Shown: positions 52,882 to 64,000 of the stretch, piece after piece | Layout: each line of letters starts with the position of its first letter | How positions within the stretch are numbered: the first letter of the stretch is position 1 | Assembly (NCBI GenBank): GCA_003342895.1 | Contig: PTFA01000055.1 | Location: forward strand, 355,267 to 419,266 | Reading direction: 5' to 3' | Source of the DNA: Casuarius casuarius | Lineage: Eukaryota; Chordata; Aves; Casuariiformes; Casuariidae | DNA: 64,000 nucleotides | The notes under the pieces: model-generated | The model's database searches: none | Told to the model about the DNA's origin: nothing | Seen by the model: only the letters and a program-made list of their open reading frames with translations | Made by a program: the position numbers and the translations under genes

Positions 52882-54600
52882 GGCTAGCATTAAGTAAGAT
52901 TCTTTTGGCCAATTTGTAACAATTTTTTGATTAATAAAATCAGAACTTTAGAGATTGTTTGGAATAATGACTTTCCAATTTGCTACTAGAACTGTAATTT
53001 AAAAGTACTTTGCCGATTGGTACACTGGATGGGAACTTGGAGAATACACTTCATATTTTGCTTGGCCATCAGTAAAACAATGTCTATGTTGCACACACAG
53101 TAAGTATACACATTAGTGTGATTCACTGTATAAAAGCAGAAAAATTTTGGTTCCTGACTCAACAATGTACAATTTAAAGCAAAATAGTCAAGCTCTCTCT
53201 TAGGGATACACACTAAAAAAATGTGGGTCTCTATTTCTCATGGTCCACATAAGAGATTTGGGAAGCTTCTGTATCTAAAATTGAAGGAAATGGGCAGAAC
53301 ATAAGGGCTTCAAGATGTGTAATGATTCAGAAGGAAATATAAAAATCCTTTTAGCTATGAAGGTGCCTAATGTGGACACTGTCTTGGACCAGATCAAAAA
53401 AGAGCTTGAAAACTGCAGGAGTTAACATTACAGTGCCATCTTTTGAGTACTTGGTCTCAAAATGGATGTGGTGGTCCTTGGCTGATGTTTGAGGAAAGCA
53501 AGGTTTCAGAGTAGCTGCGATGCTGTGGAGGAGGCTATGTAAACCAGCCTGTTGGAAAATGCTTAAGATATGTGAGTTTACTAAATCATACCCCTGCCTA
53601 GGAAAAGTCCTTTCTCGGTACTGTCTGGACAACCCACTTGTGCTCTACTTATGCACTCTCCTATAGCGAGTTTTCTGCATTTTTAAAATGATGGGACCAG
53701 GATCATTCCTTTCTTCATTTAGTCTCCTTGGTCTGCTCCTCATGTTAATGAATTCAAAACCAGTCCTCATACGGAGAAGCTTCCCCGATCTTAGACTGTA
53801 GGCAGTGACAAACAAAGCCTGATAAGATTTTGAAATTTTGGAACACCATTTTCTCTGCTTACACGCAGCTTTAGTATCTCGTCCATCTCTAATGGCAAGA
53901 ATAAATCTACTTGCTTGGTTAACAATACTATTTCTTTTGTCCTGTCCAAAAAACAGTAACAAAAGATCAAAACAGTGCTAACTGTTGATGCTTTTATGGA
54001 GGTAGTAAATGCTTGTATTTTGTTCATCTACAATTTACTACATTATATCTCAGTAGAAACTTTTAAGCCCATTTGCTGGAGATCTGGACAAAAGTTGATG
54101 CTTGACATTCAGGATGTCACAGGAGGTTTCAGCTTGCCTAGCTTCTTCTTTACTCCTCCTTTTGATTAGTGTTATCCCTGCTTAACCTCTGTGGTAGGTA
54201 AAAAGTCATTGTTAATCAATGCTTACATTGTGTAGTCCCCTTAAAAATAGCATTCAAAACCTGGAAAAGCAAGAATGTACAGGGTAATCTACAGTAATCT
54301 TCTCAACACTAGGAACACTTTTGATTAGAATGATAATGCAACTGAAAAGAGAGTGACTTCTAAGATGGTCTTCTTTAGATATAAGCACATTAAACCAATG
54401 ACAGTGGGTTTATCTTTTTTTATTTTAAAGCAGCAAAATGGGGAATTTTTGCAACCTCACCTAAATGGCTGCACCAAATGTTATAAAATGCCTTCTAAAC
54501 TGTTGGTTTCTGCTGGATTTATTGCAGCTTTGCTTTTCTGTTTCTATACAGCTGGAATCCATGAAATACAGTGGCTATGTCTTTGCAGCTAAATAGATAA
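52882..54600. other. Non-coding sequence; possible continuation of an old element
   Basis: Downstream of the LINE relic, two minus-strand frames of 93 and 105 codons lie nearly end to end (53,351-53,632 and 53,645-53,962). The second is rich in Arg and Lys. I cannot match either to a family, and they run opposite to the LINE relic. They may be chance frames or a decayed unrelated insertion. A plus-strand 64-codon and a 79-codon frame follow without recognisable content. Confidence 0.4.
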
Positions 54601-54619
54601 AGATTTTTCCATGTACATT

Positions 54620-55400
54620 ACTCTTTAACACACACAAAAAAGATTAGCTTATTAACACATGCTTGGTTATTTTCTATTTAGGTCTAGAAATTCTAGCTTT
54701 CCTTGACATCATTTTCATTTTTTGTAAGACACACTCTTTTCCTTGACATAAGGTGTGAAAGCCAATCATAAAATTTACTATGTTGTTTCCTGTTGGAGAC
54801 CCACCTTGCAACATTTTCTTATTGGCTTAGCATTGGGCATTTAAATGTAGGTAAAGTTCAATCATGCTAACATTAACCTGGGAATAAATGTGGTTAGATA
54901 GCCACTTTCCTTTAACCTTGTTATTCACATATGCAATTGTTCATAAATAGTGTCCACGTTAACCATTCAAATTTGATATTCCCCCAAATTTGCAAACTAA
55001 AGCTGCTTAAGAAATAGAAAAAAAAATTCTCCCTTTTTAATCATATTCCTCAAAATACTGAAAACATTCTTGAATTATTTGTTTTCTCATACAGTCCTGT
55101 AATTTGATTCCAAGCCTACATTAAAAAAAATCTAATTTAACTTTAAACTAAATTTGTTTGTGAGAAAACTTGCTTTAAGAACCCTAAAGAGATTAAAAAG
55201 CCTGATTTTCTGCTCCTCAGGCTCTTGCAAAGGCATAAATGATAAATCTCTTGCATGTTAATTTCCAACCCACACACATTCTCTTTCCTGAAAGCCTCTG
55301 GAACCTTTCAAATATGCACAAGATAATTTATAAATAACTCATCTAAATACTATTTAAAACACACATGAAGAGTTTGGCTCAGTGACTATTATATGCTATT
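54620..55400. promoter_or_regulatory. Candidate conserved non-coding / enhancer-like block
   Basis: This is frame-free, repeat-free AT-rich sequence with dense words such as CCAATCA, TTCAAATTTGA-like palindromic AT cores, GATAATTTATAAATAA and TTGCATGTTAATTT. Texture resembles the blocks at 31.7 and 51.8 kb. Conservation has not been tested. Confidence 0.28.
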
Positions 55401-57520
55401 CTGTGTAGATGTAAATGTGTTGTTTGGAAGAGGTGCCTGACAGTCAGGTCAGTGAAGCCCTTCTAAAGACAACAGAAGCATGAGCATCCCTATGCTGGCT
55501 AGTTGATCTAGTTGACTAACAAGTGCTACTGCCAAAGTGAAAGCCAGGTTAGGGTAGTCACCACAGCTGTTCAGTTGCCGACCACTTTTGTTGTGCCTTC
55601 CAGGAAATGCATTGAATATATCAGTGTAAAAATTTTCAGACCAAACACTTAATGCACTGGTACAGAAGCTTGAAATTTGGCTGAACATTTTCTACCCATC
55701 AATCTTTAGAGGCATTTGAAAGATAACTAAGAAACATATGCCTTTTGTCATTTTGTTAACAATTTCCTCAAAGGATATCTGCAGTTCACTAGAACATGCC
55801 TATATGTCTGAAACACAGAAAATAGAAGAATTTTTAAAAGTTACAGAGATTTTCATAGTTTTCCATAGTTGTGCTGTGTTTATAATTTTAATGGATGGGT
55901 TAACCACTTTGCAAGGCAGGAAGCTAGCTCGCAATTTTTTCACGACAGGTTTCCTAAATTCCTCACCACCATCCTCAAGGTCAAGGCTAAGGTCCTACTC
56001 TGGATGCTTTTTGGGACTTAACTGACATAAACTGGATGGTCCCACAGTCACATGTGTTACTTGATCTCTTTGCTGTGTTCAAGCTCAGAAGAACAGAGCT
56101 TTGAGTGTTTGCTAATATACAGCCCATGCTCAATCTGTCCAAGTTGTTCTGAGTCAACCCGTGGCTCTGGTGCCCCCTGCTCTGCGCGCTGGAGCTTAGG
56201 CTAGGGTGGTGTCTTCCAGGAGCCCTGAGACTGGTCAATGTGGGTGGCTGGCCAGTTTGGTTTTGAGCTGCCCTGCTTTAACTGTGTAACCGTACACAGT
56301 AGCTACATATATCTGATGTACTGATTTACAAGTCTGCTGTTGTTGACATTTTTTCTCTGCCTTACTGCTGGCAGAAATTTAGGCTCTCTGGGAGCTCTCT
56401 CCCGGCAATGAAACTAAAGACTGAGGATCATTGCCAACGTTCACATAAGTGCATTGTTCTGTTTTGTGTGATTCAATGGAGTTATGCTATTTAAATGCAT
56501 GAGAAATGTGTTTTCTACCTTATGCTACAAGTGGCTTTAATTAAAAAACAAAAACAATACCTCCCAAACTATTGTCAGTCACAAATGATTAAACAGGGGC
56601 AGAATGCGGTACTGCTGGGTACAAATTGCCCTTAGCAGGACTGTTTGTAGTTTCATGAAAGCTGTGTAGTCTGCAGTACGTGCCAGTCTTTGACTGCGTT
56701 TGGTTGGGAACAGGCTCTAAGAACAAGGAGGCGAAGAAGCTCTGCGCAGCCTTGCCCCCTTGCTTTGGAGCAGCAGTGGTGGGACCACCAGATCTTTTCA
56801 CTGCTTTGGAGACAGCAAAGTCTCAGACTCAAGTAGTGTCTCCGCCTTGCTCTGAGTGTCTTGCTTTGATGTATCCTTCTTCTTCTTGCCTAAAGAGCAT
56901 CAGTACTTCCCAGGGAGCAGCAACCCAGCCGCCTCGCTCCCAAGGGACGAGCTAGGGATGTTCCTATTTGCACTCTCCGAAGCTCCCATGGGGTGAAGAA
57001 GGGCCTGTGCTACATCTTCACCACACAGCTCTGTGGCAGGATGGTGCTGATGATTCAGTTTTATCTCCCATGAGACACAACTGGCCTTGGTTTTACCATT
57101 TTCGTGAAATAAATGAGTAATCACTTCTTTGCACTGGGGTATTAGGCTACCTGTAGATTCAGGCATTGTTTGCTGCTGCCTCATACTGTCTCATTTCTGT
57201 TTTCAAGCTTTCCTTTGCAATAGTTGTCATCTAGCCTGCTTTTGTCTTTGTTGCAAGCTGACATTATGCAAAGATCAAATGATTCTAGGAGCTGGGGATC
57301 TAAGCACAAGTTAAAATGCCTTTTCTTTAATCTAGTTGTGCTTTCTCTTAACCCTGGCCATTTTGCATAGATCCCGAGTCAGCTCATGCTCAGCTGTTTT
57401 GCCATGAGCACTGCCACCTGCCCAGACCTGGCATTCTGAACTGATGAATGTCACCGATTGCCTCAGGCAGAAGCGAATGGGCCTTCTCCCAAATGACTAG
57501 ACTGGAAAACAGCTTATGTA
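55401..57520. other. Non-coding sequence, no gene seen; locally GC-richer
   Basis: Short frames on both strands overlap at 55,987-56,238 and 56,589-57,184 in a GC-richer patch. They encode low-complexity Ser/Pro/Ala-rich peptides without domains. The candidate CTCF site at 56,169 lies here. No exon can be defended. Confidence 0.55.
56168..56184 (-). promoter_or_regulatory. Candidate CTCF binding site
   Basis: On the minus strand the sequence reads AGAGCAGGGGGCACC, matching the CTCF core CCAGCAGGGGGCGCT at the central AGCAGGGGGC and at the C two positions later. It lies in a GC-richer patch with GCGCGC just downstream. Good CTCF words are rare enough that a match of ten contiguous core positions is notable, but occupancy is inferred. 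Confidence 0.45.
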
Positions 57521-57524
57521 TCTT

Positions 57525-58060
57525 AATGGCATCCTAAAGATGGGCTTTTTTAATTAGATCTTCTCCAAACTCATAATCTCATCAAGAATAAAAGCTGCAA
57601 AGATTAAGTGAAGATCCTGAAAACAACCAGCAGTAGCTAAATGCCTGATCCAGCCATGTTCACCCCTTAATATAAGAAAAGGCAAAATAATGATTAATAC
57701 CCTCAACCTTTCCCAACATTTAAAGGGGTAGCATTTCTTCGGCTCAGCCAGTGGGAAAGCTTGTTCCCGGAAAGTTGTGATAACCTGTCAGAAAACCTGT
57801 TCTAATACTGCATGGAGGTATTGGCAGTCTCCCAGAATATTTCCAGCAAGTGTCAGACCAGCAACTTGCTGTGGCGAGACAGCTGGAAAAGACTAACATG
57901 GAGCAGTGTGAAAGGGAACTCTCCTGTTTATAAAGGTTAGTTGCAGTTATCTTTCCAGGAACACAAAGGTCACAGAGAATCTAACAGCTCAAAATCTGAA
58001 ATGGTTTGTTAATTTATTCACTCATTTATACATAGAGTTGAGTTTGGCTAAAGGCTGATT
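57525..58060. promoter_or_regulatory. Candidate conserved non-coding / enhancer-like block
   Basis: The block starts with TTTTTTAATTAGATC (TAATTAG at 57,551-57,557) and continues with mixed, non-repetitive words including ATGATTAATA and CCGGAAAGTTGTGATAACC. There is no frame. The GC level is higher than in the other blocks. The regulatory role is inferred. Confidence 0.28.
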
Positions 58061-58560
58061 TGCACCTAGAGGGAAAGACCATGAATGAAATATATATCCT
58101 TTTGTATTGGAAGTAATGATAACTGTTGGGAAACTCTGGAAATGATGATAAATCCCTGCTCCAGACATAGCAGTGCGATCTGGTTTTATAATTAGCTAAA
58201 TCATTCATTTTGATTCACACAGATCACTTCATTTTCAGACACAATTTAAAACTGTACAGCAATATTATTTCCAAGCACTTACTGTGTATTTGCAAATTAG
58301 TACTCTCATTTTTAATTTGCTCATACAATACAAAAAAATGTACCAGAAATGTCTTCACCTTGCTTCTCCTGTTCACTCTCGCTATAATCTAGAGGGAACA
58401 ATTCCTCCAGGTGTGAGACAATAAATTTTCAGTCAGTTTTGATCCCATGTCTGTTTTTTAGTCTATGACTTCCTTTGTTTGGGTGGGGGAAATTTTTTTG
58501 AAAGACAAAGCTACATTCTTTAGTGAAAACTAAACCAAAACTCTTTGTTTTATCAGGAAG
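58061..58560. other. Non-coding sequence, nothing distinctive
   Basis: Two 60-codon frames occur on opposite strands without recognisable content. I see no repeat or motif worth naming. Confidence 0.6.
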
Positions 58561-59050
58561 TACACTAATAAATTTATTGTTTCCTACGCGTAATCATTTT
58601 ATTAATGCATTTACCAGGTTTTAAAAATACCGTTACTTGAGCAGAAGTGTATTGATTATATATAAATATTCAAATTAACTCCCACAATGATATTCACAGT
58701 GCTAGCAACTCTGAACTACTTAGGGCTTGTCTCAACATAATACTTCCCCATGTTAAAACTCCTCCAGTACAAAATAGTGTCAGTTTGGAGAAGCTGATGC
58801 CATTTCCGAAAAGCTTAAGACTGAATTTTTCCGTGGTGTACATCTTCATGCTTACAAATGGGAGAAAACAAGCAGCTAAATACAGAAAAAAATATACATT
58901 AATGATGAATATTAATTAATGAAAGCAGATTATTCTGTCACACATAGAGCTGATCAGTCACATCATCTAAATGTACATTTGCAATGTGGACTTTATTTTT
59001 AAAATGTCTGCTATAAATGAAGCTGTTCAAAAACTTAGCACTTCACCTAA
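58561..59050. promoter_or_regulatory. Candidate enhancer-like AT block
   Basis: AT-rich, non-repetitive sequence with ATTAATTAAT at 58,911-58,920 and further TTAATG and TAATC cores. A phrase near 58,722 (TTAGGGCTTGTCT) resembles the start of some sauropsid DNA-transposon copies, but no matching inverted end was found. Both readings are weak. Confidence 0.25.
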
Positions 59051-59281
59051 ATGAGGGTATTCTAACTGAAACTGTGGTTTTTAACTGGGAAGGCTCTGCA
59101 TTTTTGCCAGGAGACTTGTATGTTTTAGAAATAGCTGGGATAGTATAATTACAGATGTGATGTGTAAGGTCCTTGTTTATAATCAGTGATTTTGCATTGA
59201 TTTATGGAATCATACGTATTTAACCCAGATGAGGACGTGGTCTGGTGTTATATTAGCACTGCTGGCACAAGCAAAAGCAGG

Positions 59282-59460
59282 CGTTTGCTTAGTCTGTGGG
59301 ACGTGCTGGGCAGACGGGCTGCTTTCTGCAGGGCAGGGCCAGAGTGGCACCACCCCCCCCCCACTCCTTTGAGCGGGGACCCAGCCCAGACCCACGCTCG
59401 GCCCCCCGGTCCCCTCCAGCCGCGTTGGCACCAGGGGCTCTGCCTCCCTCCGTGGGTAGC
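59282..59460. other. GC- and CpG-rich patch with C10 run
   Basis: About 180 bases are clearly GC-rich within an AT-rich neighbourhood and keep around ten CpG dinucleotides, unlike the CpG-poor flanks. A run of ten C lies at 59,353-59,362, followed by Pro-rich-coding C blocks. Overlapping frames on both strands (59,204-59,553) reflect the composition. Possible readings are a very small CpG island, a first exon of a non-coding transcript, or a recent insertion. Confidence 0.6.
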
Positions 59461-60755
59461 TCCAGCCAGTTTGGCTCATACCTCTTTCAAACGCTATTCA
59501 CTGTGATAAAAGCTGGGATCGTAGTTTGTTTAAACTGCCTGGGATGCATCTGAATTAAACTGTTGTTGTTTATTTCCTAAAAAAGCAGGTTTTAAGACAA
59601 ATACTTAAAACAGACGTTTCAGTGTTGGCTTCACCTTTCTGTTTCTTGCCAATATAAATAAATAGTTTTTCGGTGTAGCTGAGGATGCACTATTGCATTT
59701 AAAAATACTTATGTTACAAACTGAGTGAGGTACTTTTACTGTGAAGTGCCTGGGGAGGGAAAAAAAGCAAAACTAGTTTTATGTTTTAGGCATTTATAAT
59801 TGTACATGCACTTAATTGCTGTTGTGGCTGCTCCATTTTTCCCAGCTGCACATTCTGATGGGCCCATAGCTCTGAATCTGGCTACTCGCTGGAGAGAAGA
59901 AGAAATAAAAAGCATCTGCCCTATATTTTAGATCTTATTCAAAGATGTTTCTTATCAGCGATTTGGGAAAAAGGTGGAACACAAGAAAGAAGTGGCTCTT
60001 CTTGTCAGTCTGCGCTGCTTGCCCAAGGGGAATGTGAAGAACTCACGGCATATTCTAAAAGAATGTGAGGTGCAGAAGTCTCAAAATCCTCTCCGATTTT
60101 CTTCACCTGATAAAGTGAGCTATCTTATACATCTTAGTACATTCACTGCTGCACAGTCTCAACCCAGCCTTTGGATTATTGCTGCATCTTTATATGTCCC
60201 ATCAATTAGTTCAAGCCCAAAGACTACTTGAAGTATAAATAGGGGTTTTTTAGGAAAACATTTTCTATTTTTGTCTTTGAGACAGGTCAGTTCTTACTGT
60301 AACCTCTTGGAGCTCATATGACAAGTCTCCTTTGCTCCCGGTTCACAGAGGAAACCTATTTCAAGTTTACCTGGAATACTTTTAACTCAAGCTATGGCAT
60401 CTCAACCTGTTTAATTCTGGAGGCTTCTAGTGCAAACCCAATGCACTGGTAACATGACTGCTGGCACTGCACTCGGAGACCCTGCAGCCATCCCAGCACT
60501 CCTGGCTCTGCATCTTGATACCGTTTGTGGATTGATTCTGTTCGGCAGAGCTTTGCAAGCTTTTCTCCACTGTGATTTATTTGTAGATGTGGAGCAAGCA
60601 CCTGTGAAAGGGAAACACAGTAGTGGCATGCCCACTGTCTTTGTAGCTGTCATCCAGCCTAGGGACTCTGAATGCCACAACGATGCTTTACATATTTGGT
60701 GAGCTTGTCTGCTCCCATACGTGGAAGGGCCATATGCAAAATGCATGGATTTGCA

Positions 60756-60756
60756 N
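60756..60756. other. Undetermined base (N)
   Basis: A single N interrupts the sequence, the only one in the window. It makes one codon of the overlapping minus-strand frame ambiguous. Confidence 0.99.
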
Positions 60757-61085
60757 TCTCTGACAGAGGTGCCCTTCTGCCTGTGTGAATGAGGACATGT
60801 GCACATAGAAGGAATGATGTAAAGTGAGCGTTTCTTCCCTGCCTCGAAGTGGTAGTGAGGACAATCTGCAGTGTTTCAGCTGAAGCTTCAACATGTTGCT
60901 TTTATTTTCCCAGGCCTCAGTAGAACAGCCAGCTCTGTTTAACTCAGTTCCTGTTTGAATTTGAATAACACTGAGTTACTCTGCTTGGGGTTTTTCATTT
61001 TTAATAGTTTAAAATGAGCATCTAAATTAGCATGAGCTTTCCATGGGACTCAACAGGGGTAAAGTTAAACCATACTAAGCATTAA

Positions 61086-61095
61086 CCCCCCCCCC
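61086..61095 (+). repeat. C10 homopolymer
   Basis: Ten C residues are followed by ACCCT. On the minus strand this is a G10 run. It is isolated and has no neighbouring G runs strong enough to complete a quadruplex. Confidence 0.85.
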
Positions 61096-64000
61096 ACCCT
61101 AGCTTTTCCAGCAAATTGGTAAGAAGGAAGATTCTTACATGACATGTCTTCGTAAGCAAATTCTACTGGTTTGAGCTACTGACTCCGTGAATTTATTGGT
61201 CCTGTATATTGTTATCAATGTAAGACCTTGTGTGAATCAACTCTTCTTGTACAAGGATATGTTGCTTTTTTCTGTTTAGCCTCTATCACTTCCAAAGCTG
61301 TTTATCTAAATAAACACAACAGTATTCATTCTTATTCTTAATAAGGGTGGCCAAGTCATATAGACAACAATATTACTGATAAAATTCTTCCCTGGAGACA
61401 AACCATAAATCTTTCATGACTTATAAAAGCTTTTATTAAAATATTAATGGATTAGATTAAAATAGGTAAGTTTTCCTGTTCTACAAACATAATTTTATGG
61501 CAAATTTTACTGACACTATTTTTATCTCAGAAATCTACAGATTTGACATATTTTTTCTTTAGAAATAATAGTGCAATATTCCAAGATGCATTCAAGAGCA
61601 AGAAAATTTCTCCATGCTATGGTTTTCAAACACCTTTTGGACACTTGTGAGGTCATAGCTGGTATCACCTAATTATATTTCAAAGAACCCAAAAATTTAG
61701 TTACTACACATATGAAGTAAGTCTTAGCTTGCGACAGCCATTGGACCAGAGGCTCTATGTCCGTATTTACCATAGGTCACCAAAAATGATCCCGGAAACT
61801 CACAGACCTCAGCCTAAAAAGAAAGATGGGACTTTTAGAGGAAACCTCTCCTGGGGTATCTTGCTACCTACAACATTCACTAATAAGAATGAGCTACCAA
61901 ACTGTTTATTTTGTATTTATTATTAGCTTAAATCACTGAGATATAAAGGATGGTATTAACTTAATATTTCAGATCCTGCTGTTGGTTAGTCATAGCCAAC
62001 ACTTTCCATGATCTTTCAGATGGATATCAGTAGCACTGGACAACCATGTGACTTGTTCCTGCTCTTGAAAATTCTGCCCCAAAAAGGTAAGATAGAAGGA
62101 AAATTACAATAAGCCTCAAATGTATAAATACAAGCATTTTGTTTTTTCTGTTTTTCTTTGTTGTTATCTCTAATTGTTTTAAATTAGAAGCCTGAAATGG
62201 CTGAAATATATTTTCCCCTAGTTTTCTCTTTCTCTCTCCTTTGGCTATTGAGGGAGACAGCATGACTAGCTCTGGAACTAGTAATTGTTAAAGTTGTATA
62301 AACTAAGGTCAATTTATGCACCTTCATTTCAGATCATCTTTAAAAAGATCTTCCATAGTAAAGCAAGGAGTTTGTTTCAGCTTTTCTGAAATTATTCATC
62401 TAACTCCATTTTTTGTTTTATTACACCAGAAAAATCAAGTCATTTTTATCTCTGGTCATATTTTTTTTTAATTCTTCTGAAACTGAAAAATTATTAGGCC
62501 TGATATGATTTTATAGCTTGCCACAGAAAGTGGTAAAATAGAAGGGCAGCAAAAAAAAAGAATTTTCTTTGGTTCAGTTGCTTGACTTCTGCAAAGATAA
62601 GAAGCACAAAAGCTCTGCTCTTTAGCTCTGCCCTTCAGCTAGAGACTGGCCTGCCATTTTTACTTCAAACTTATTGCAGTATGGTGACTTGTAGGACATG
62701 GCAACAAAAATTGTTTCCTACCGAAGAGTAAGTTCTTAGTAGGTAGAAATTACTGATTAAAATTTTATTCAACTTTGCTGATACTGAGGGGAAAAAACAT
62801 AAAAAACAAACTCTAGGTTCTCCATAGGTAGTTCCTAACAGTTAAGAACCAGAGACCTTTATTTCAGATTTGTGGGGTTTGGGACTTTTTTGTCACAATT
62901 TCAGTATTATATAATTCTTTTTTCAGGCTGTGACAATTTTCTCTCATGTTGTTGGAAGAATATGAGGAAAAACAAAGAATGGGAGGCAGGACAGAATGGA
63001 CTGAAACTTTTCAGGGAATCGGAATTTTATAAGTCATCTTGGGGAAGATGAATTGGTAGGCAAAGGGCAGGTGAGATGGTCAAAGGTGAATATAAATAAA
63101 TGGGATGGTTCCACGATTTATCATGTGGCTATCGCCTATACATACGCGATATCTGTCCATCCATCTTGTCCTTGGATCTGGCTACACTGCTTGTATATCC
63201 TAAAAAGATAGGATGAATCAAAGGAAAAGACATAAGCTTGTAAATAGGTGTCTATTCTTCTTATGCTAATCTTCTCCTGGGTCTCCTTCCATATTTACTT
63301 TGACTGAGTAACAGGATAATTGCATAATAACTTTTAGCTACTATCACGTTTAGCAATCACTAAAGCTGGTCAGATCATTAGTCTGAAATCTTTTAAGACA
63401 ACAGTTCAGTTTACAAAAAACTAGCAGTGAAAAATCTCTAAGAATGTGCACAATTATACAGCATGACCTGGTACTGAGCTGGTTTGGGGGCTGCAGCCTT
63501 TTCTAATAGAATTTTTTAAAGATTGTTGCAGAAATGTTAATTCTTGATGGTCTTGATGGTTTGCTAATTTGATTTTTGAAATTTTATTTAGGCATTGTCT
63601 ATAGACAGCAGAACTATCTCAAATAACCAAGTCCTGCTAGGTTCTCAAAATCTCACAAGTTTTCCCAGGCAAAAATAGCTGAAAAATATTTTAGTTCTAA
63701 TTAATCAAAACATTCATTTTTGTTTGTCTTTAATAGCTATTTACTGGAATTAGCATAGTTTTAAATTGAAAGCTATCTATAACCAAAATAACTCCATTTC
63801 TCATTTTCAAAGTAACAAAATAGAATGCTTCATCATTATCATCATTCTCTTATCCCAAATTTAATGAAACAATCCATTTTCATAAAATCTTATATGTATT
63901 CTTAGGCAGACTGATTTTGTCAAAAAAATCCTAAATACCTATAGTTCTGAGCCAGCAGCAACCATCCACACCGAAAATCTTCCTATTGACTTGCATGGAT

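Larger units (their letters stand above)
59470..64000. other. Non-coding sequence, no gene seen
   Basis: This is unique AT-rich sequence. A two-strand pair of frames at 60,411-60,806 spans a GC-richer patch and one undetermined base. A C10 run lies at 61,086-61,095. The last 2 kb holds only short frames. No RNA gene or mobile element was recognised. Confidence 0.6.

Noticed and set aside
58722..58770. End of a DNA transposon (AGGGCTTGTCT-like)
   Set aside because: The match is short and no inverted partner end or target-site duplication was found.
60411..60806. Opposed frames around the N base
   Set aside because: Both strands are open in a GC-richer patch, no motif is seen, and the minus frame includes an undetermined codon.
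1..64000. CR1 3' ends, retroviral LTRs, CRISPR arrays, rRNA or tRNA genes
   Set aside because: I looked by eye for the CR1 terminal repeat and its CCTTCCAAC-type tail, for LTR pairs with primer-binding sites, for regularly spaced repeats and for tRNA loops, and found none. A computed search could still reveal short diverged copies.

Overview
This window looks like non-coding vertebrate nuclear DNA. It is AT-rich, has no operon-like gene packing and carries scattered microsatellites. No open reading frame is longer than 180 codons, and none has a domain or family signature I can recognise. I did not see the dense young SINE/LINE content typical of mammals, and I did not see the 3' end of a recent CR1 element. 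This low repeat load fits a bird best. A crocodilian or another sauropsid is possible. The assignment is an inference. No gene, tRNA, rRNA, CRISPR array or intact mobile element can be supported.

Layout. Positions 1-11,500 are AT-rich unique sequence. A C-rich/A-rich switch lies at 11.5 kb and a 21-bp tandem repeat at 11.8 kb. From 11.9 to 25.5 kb the sequence is mostly featureless, apart from an ATGT microsatellite with a purine tract at 19.3 kb and an AT tandem repeat at 24.2 kb. From 25.6 to 26.9 kb the sequence is richer in G and purines, and long stop-free stretches on the minus strand follow from that composition. From 31.7 to 33.3 kb the sequence has the texture of a developmental non-coding enhancer block: non-repetitive, homeodomain cores, short palindromes. 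Similar blocks occur at 38.5-39.0, 51.8-52.5, 54.6-55.4, 57.5-58.0 and 58.5-59.0 kb. A G-rich block with a near-ideal G-quadruplex lies at 38.2 kb. A long GA microsatellite is at 47.7 kb. A GC- and CpG-rich patch with a C10 run is at 59.3 kb. One undetermined base (N) is at 60,756.

The best-supported element is a decayed LINE reverse-transcriptase relic on the plus strand at about 52,484-52,881. It keeps recognisable RT blocks in two frames, in the correct order, with internal stops, and resembles the L2-like branch of the CR1/L2 group. It directly abuts one of the enhancer-like blocks, so it is the most interesting point in the window. Together the features suggest a gene desert or a very large intron whose function, if any, is cis-regulatory. 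A candidate CTCF site at 56.2 kb fits that reading. Conservation could not be tested here.
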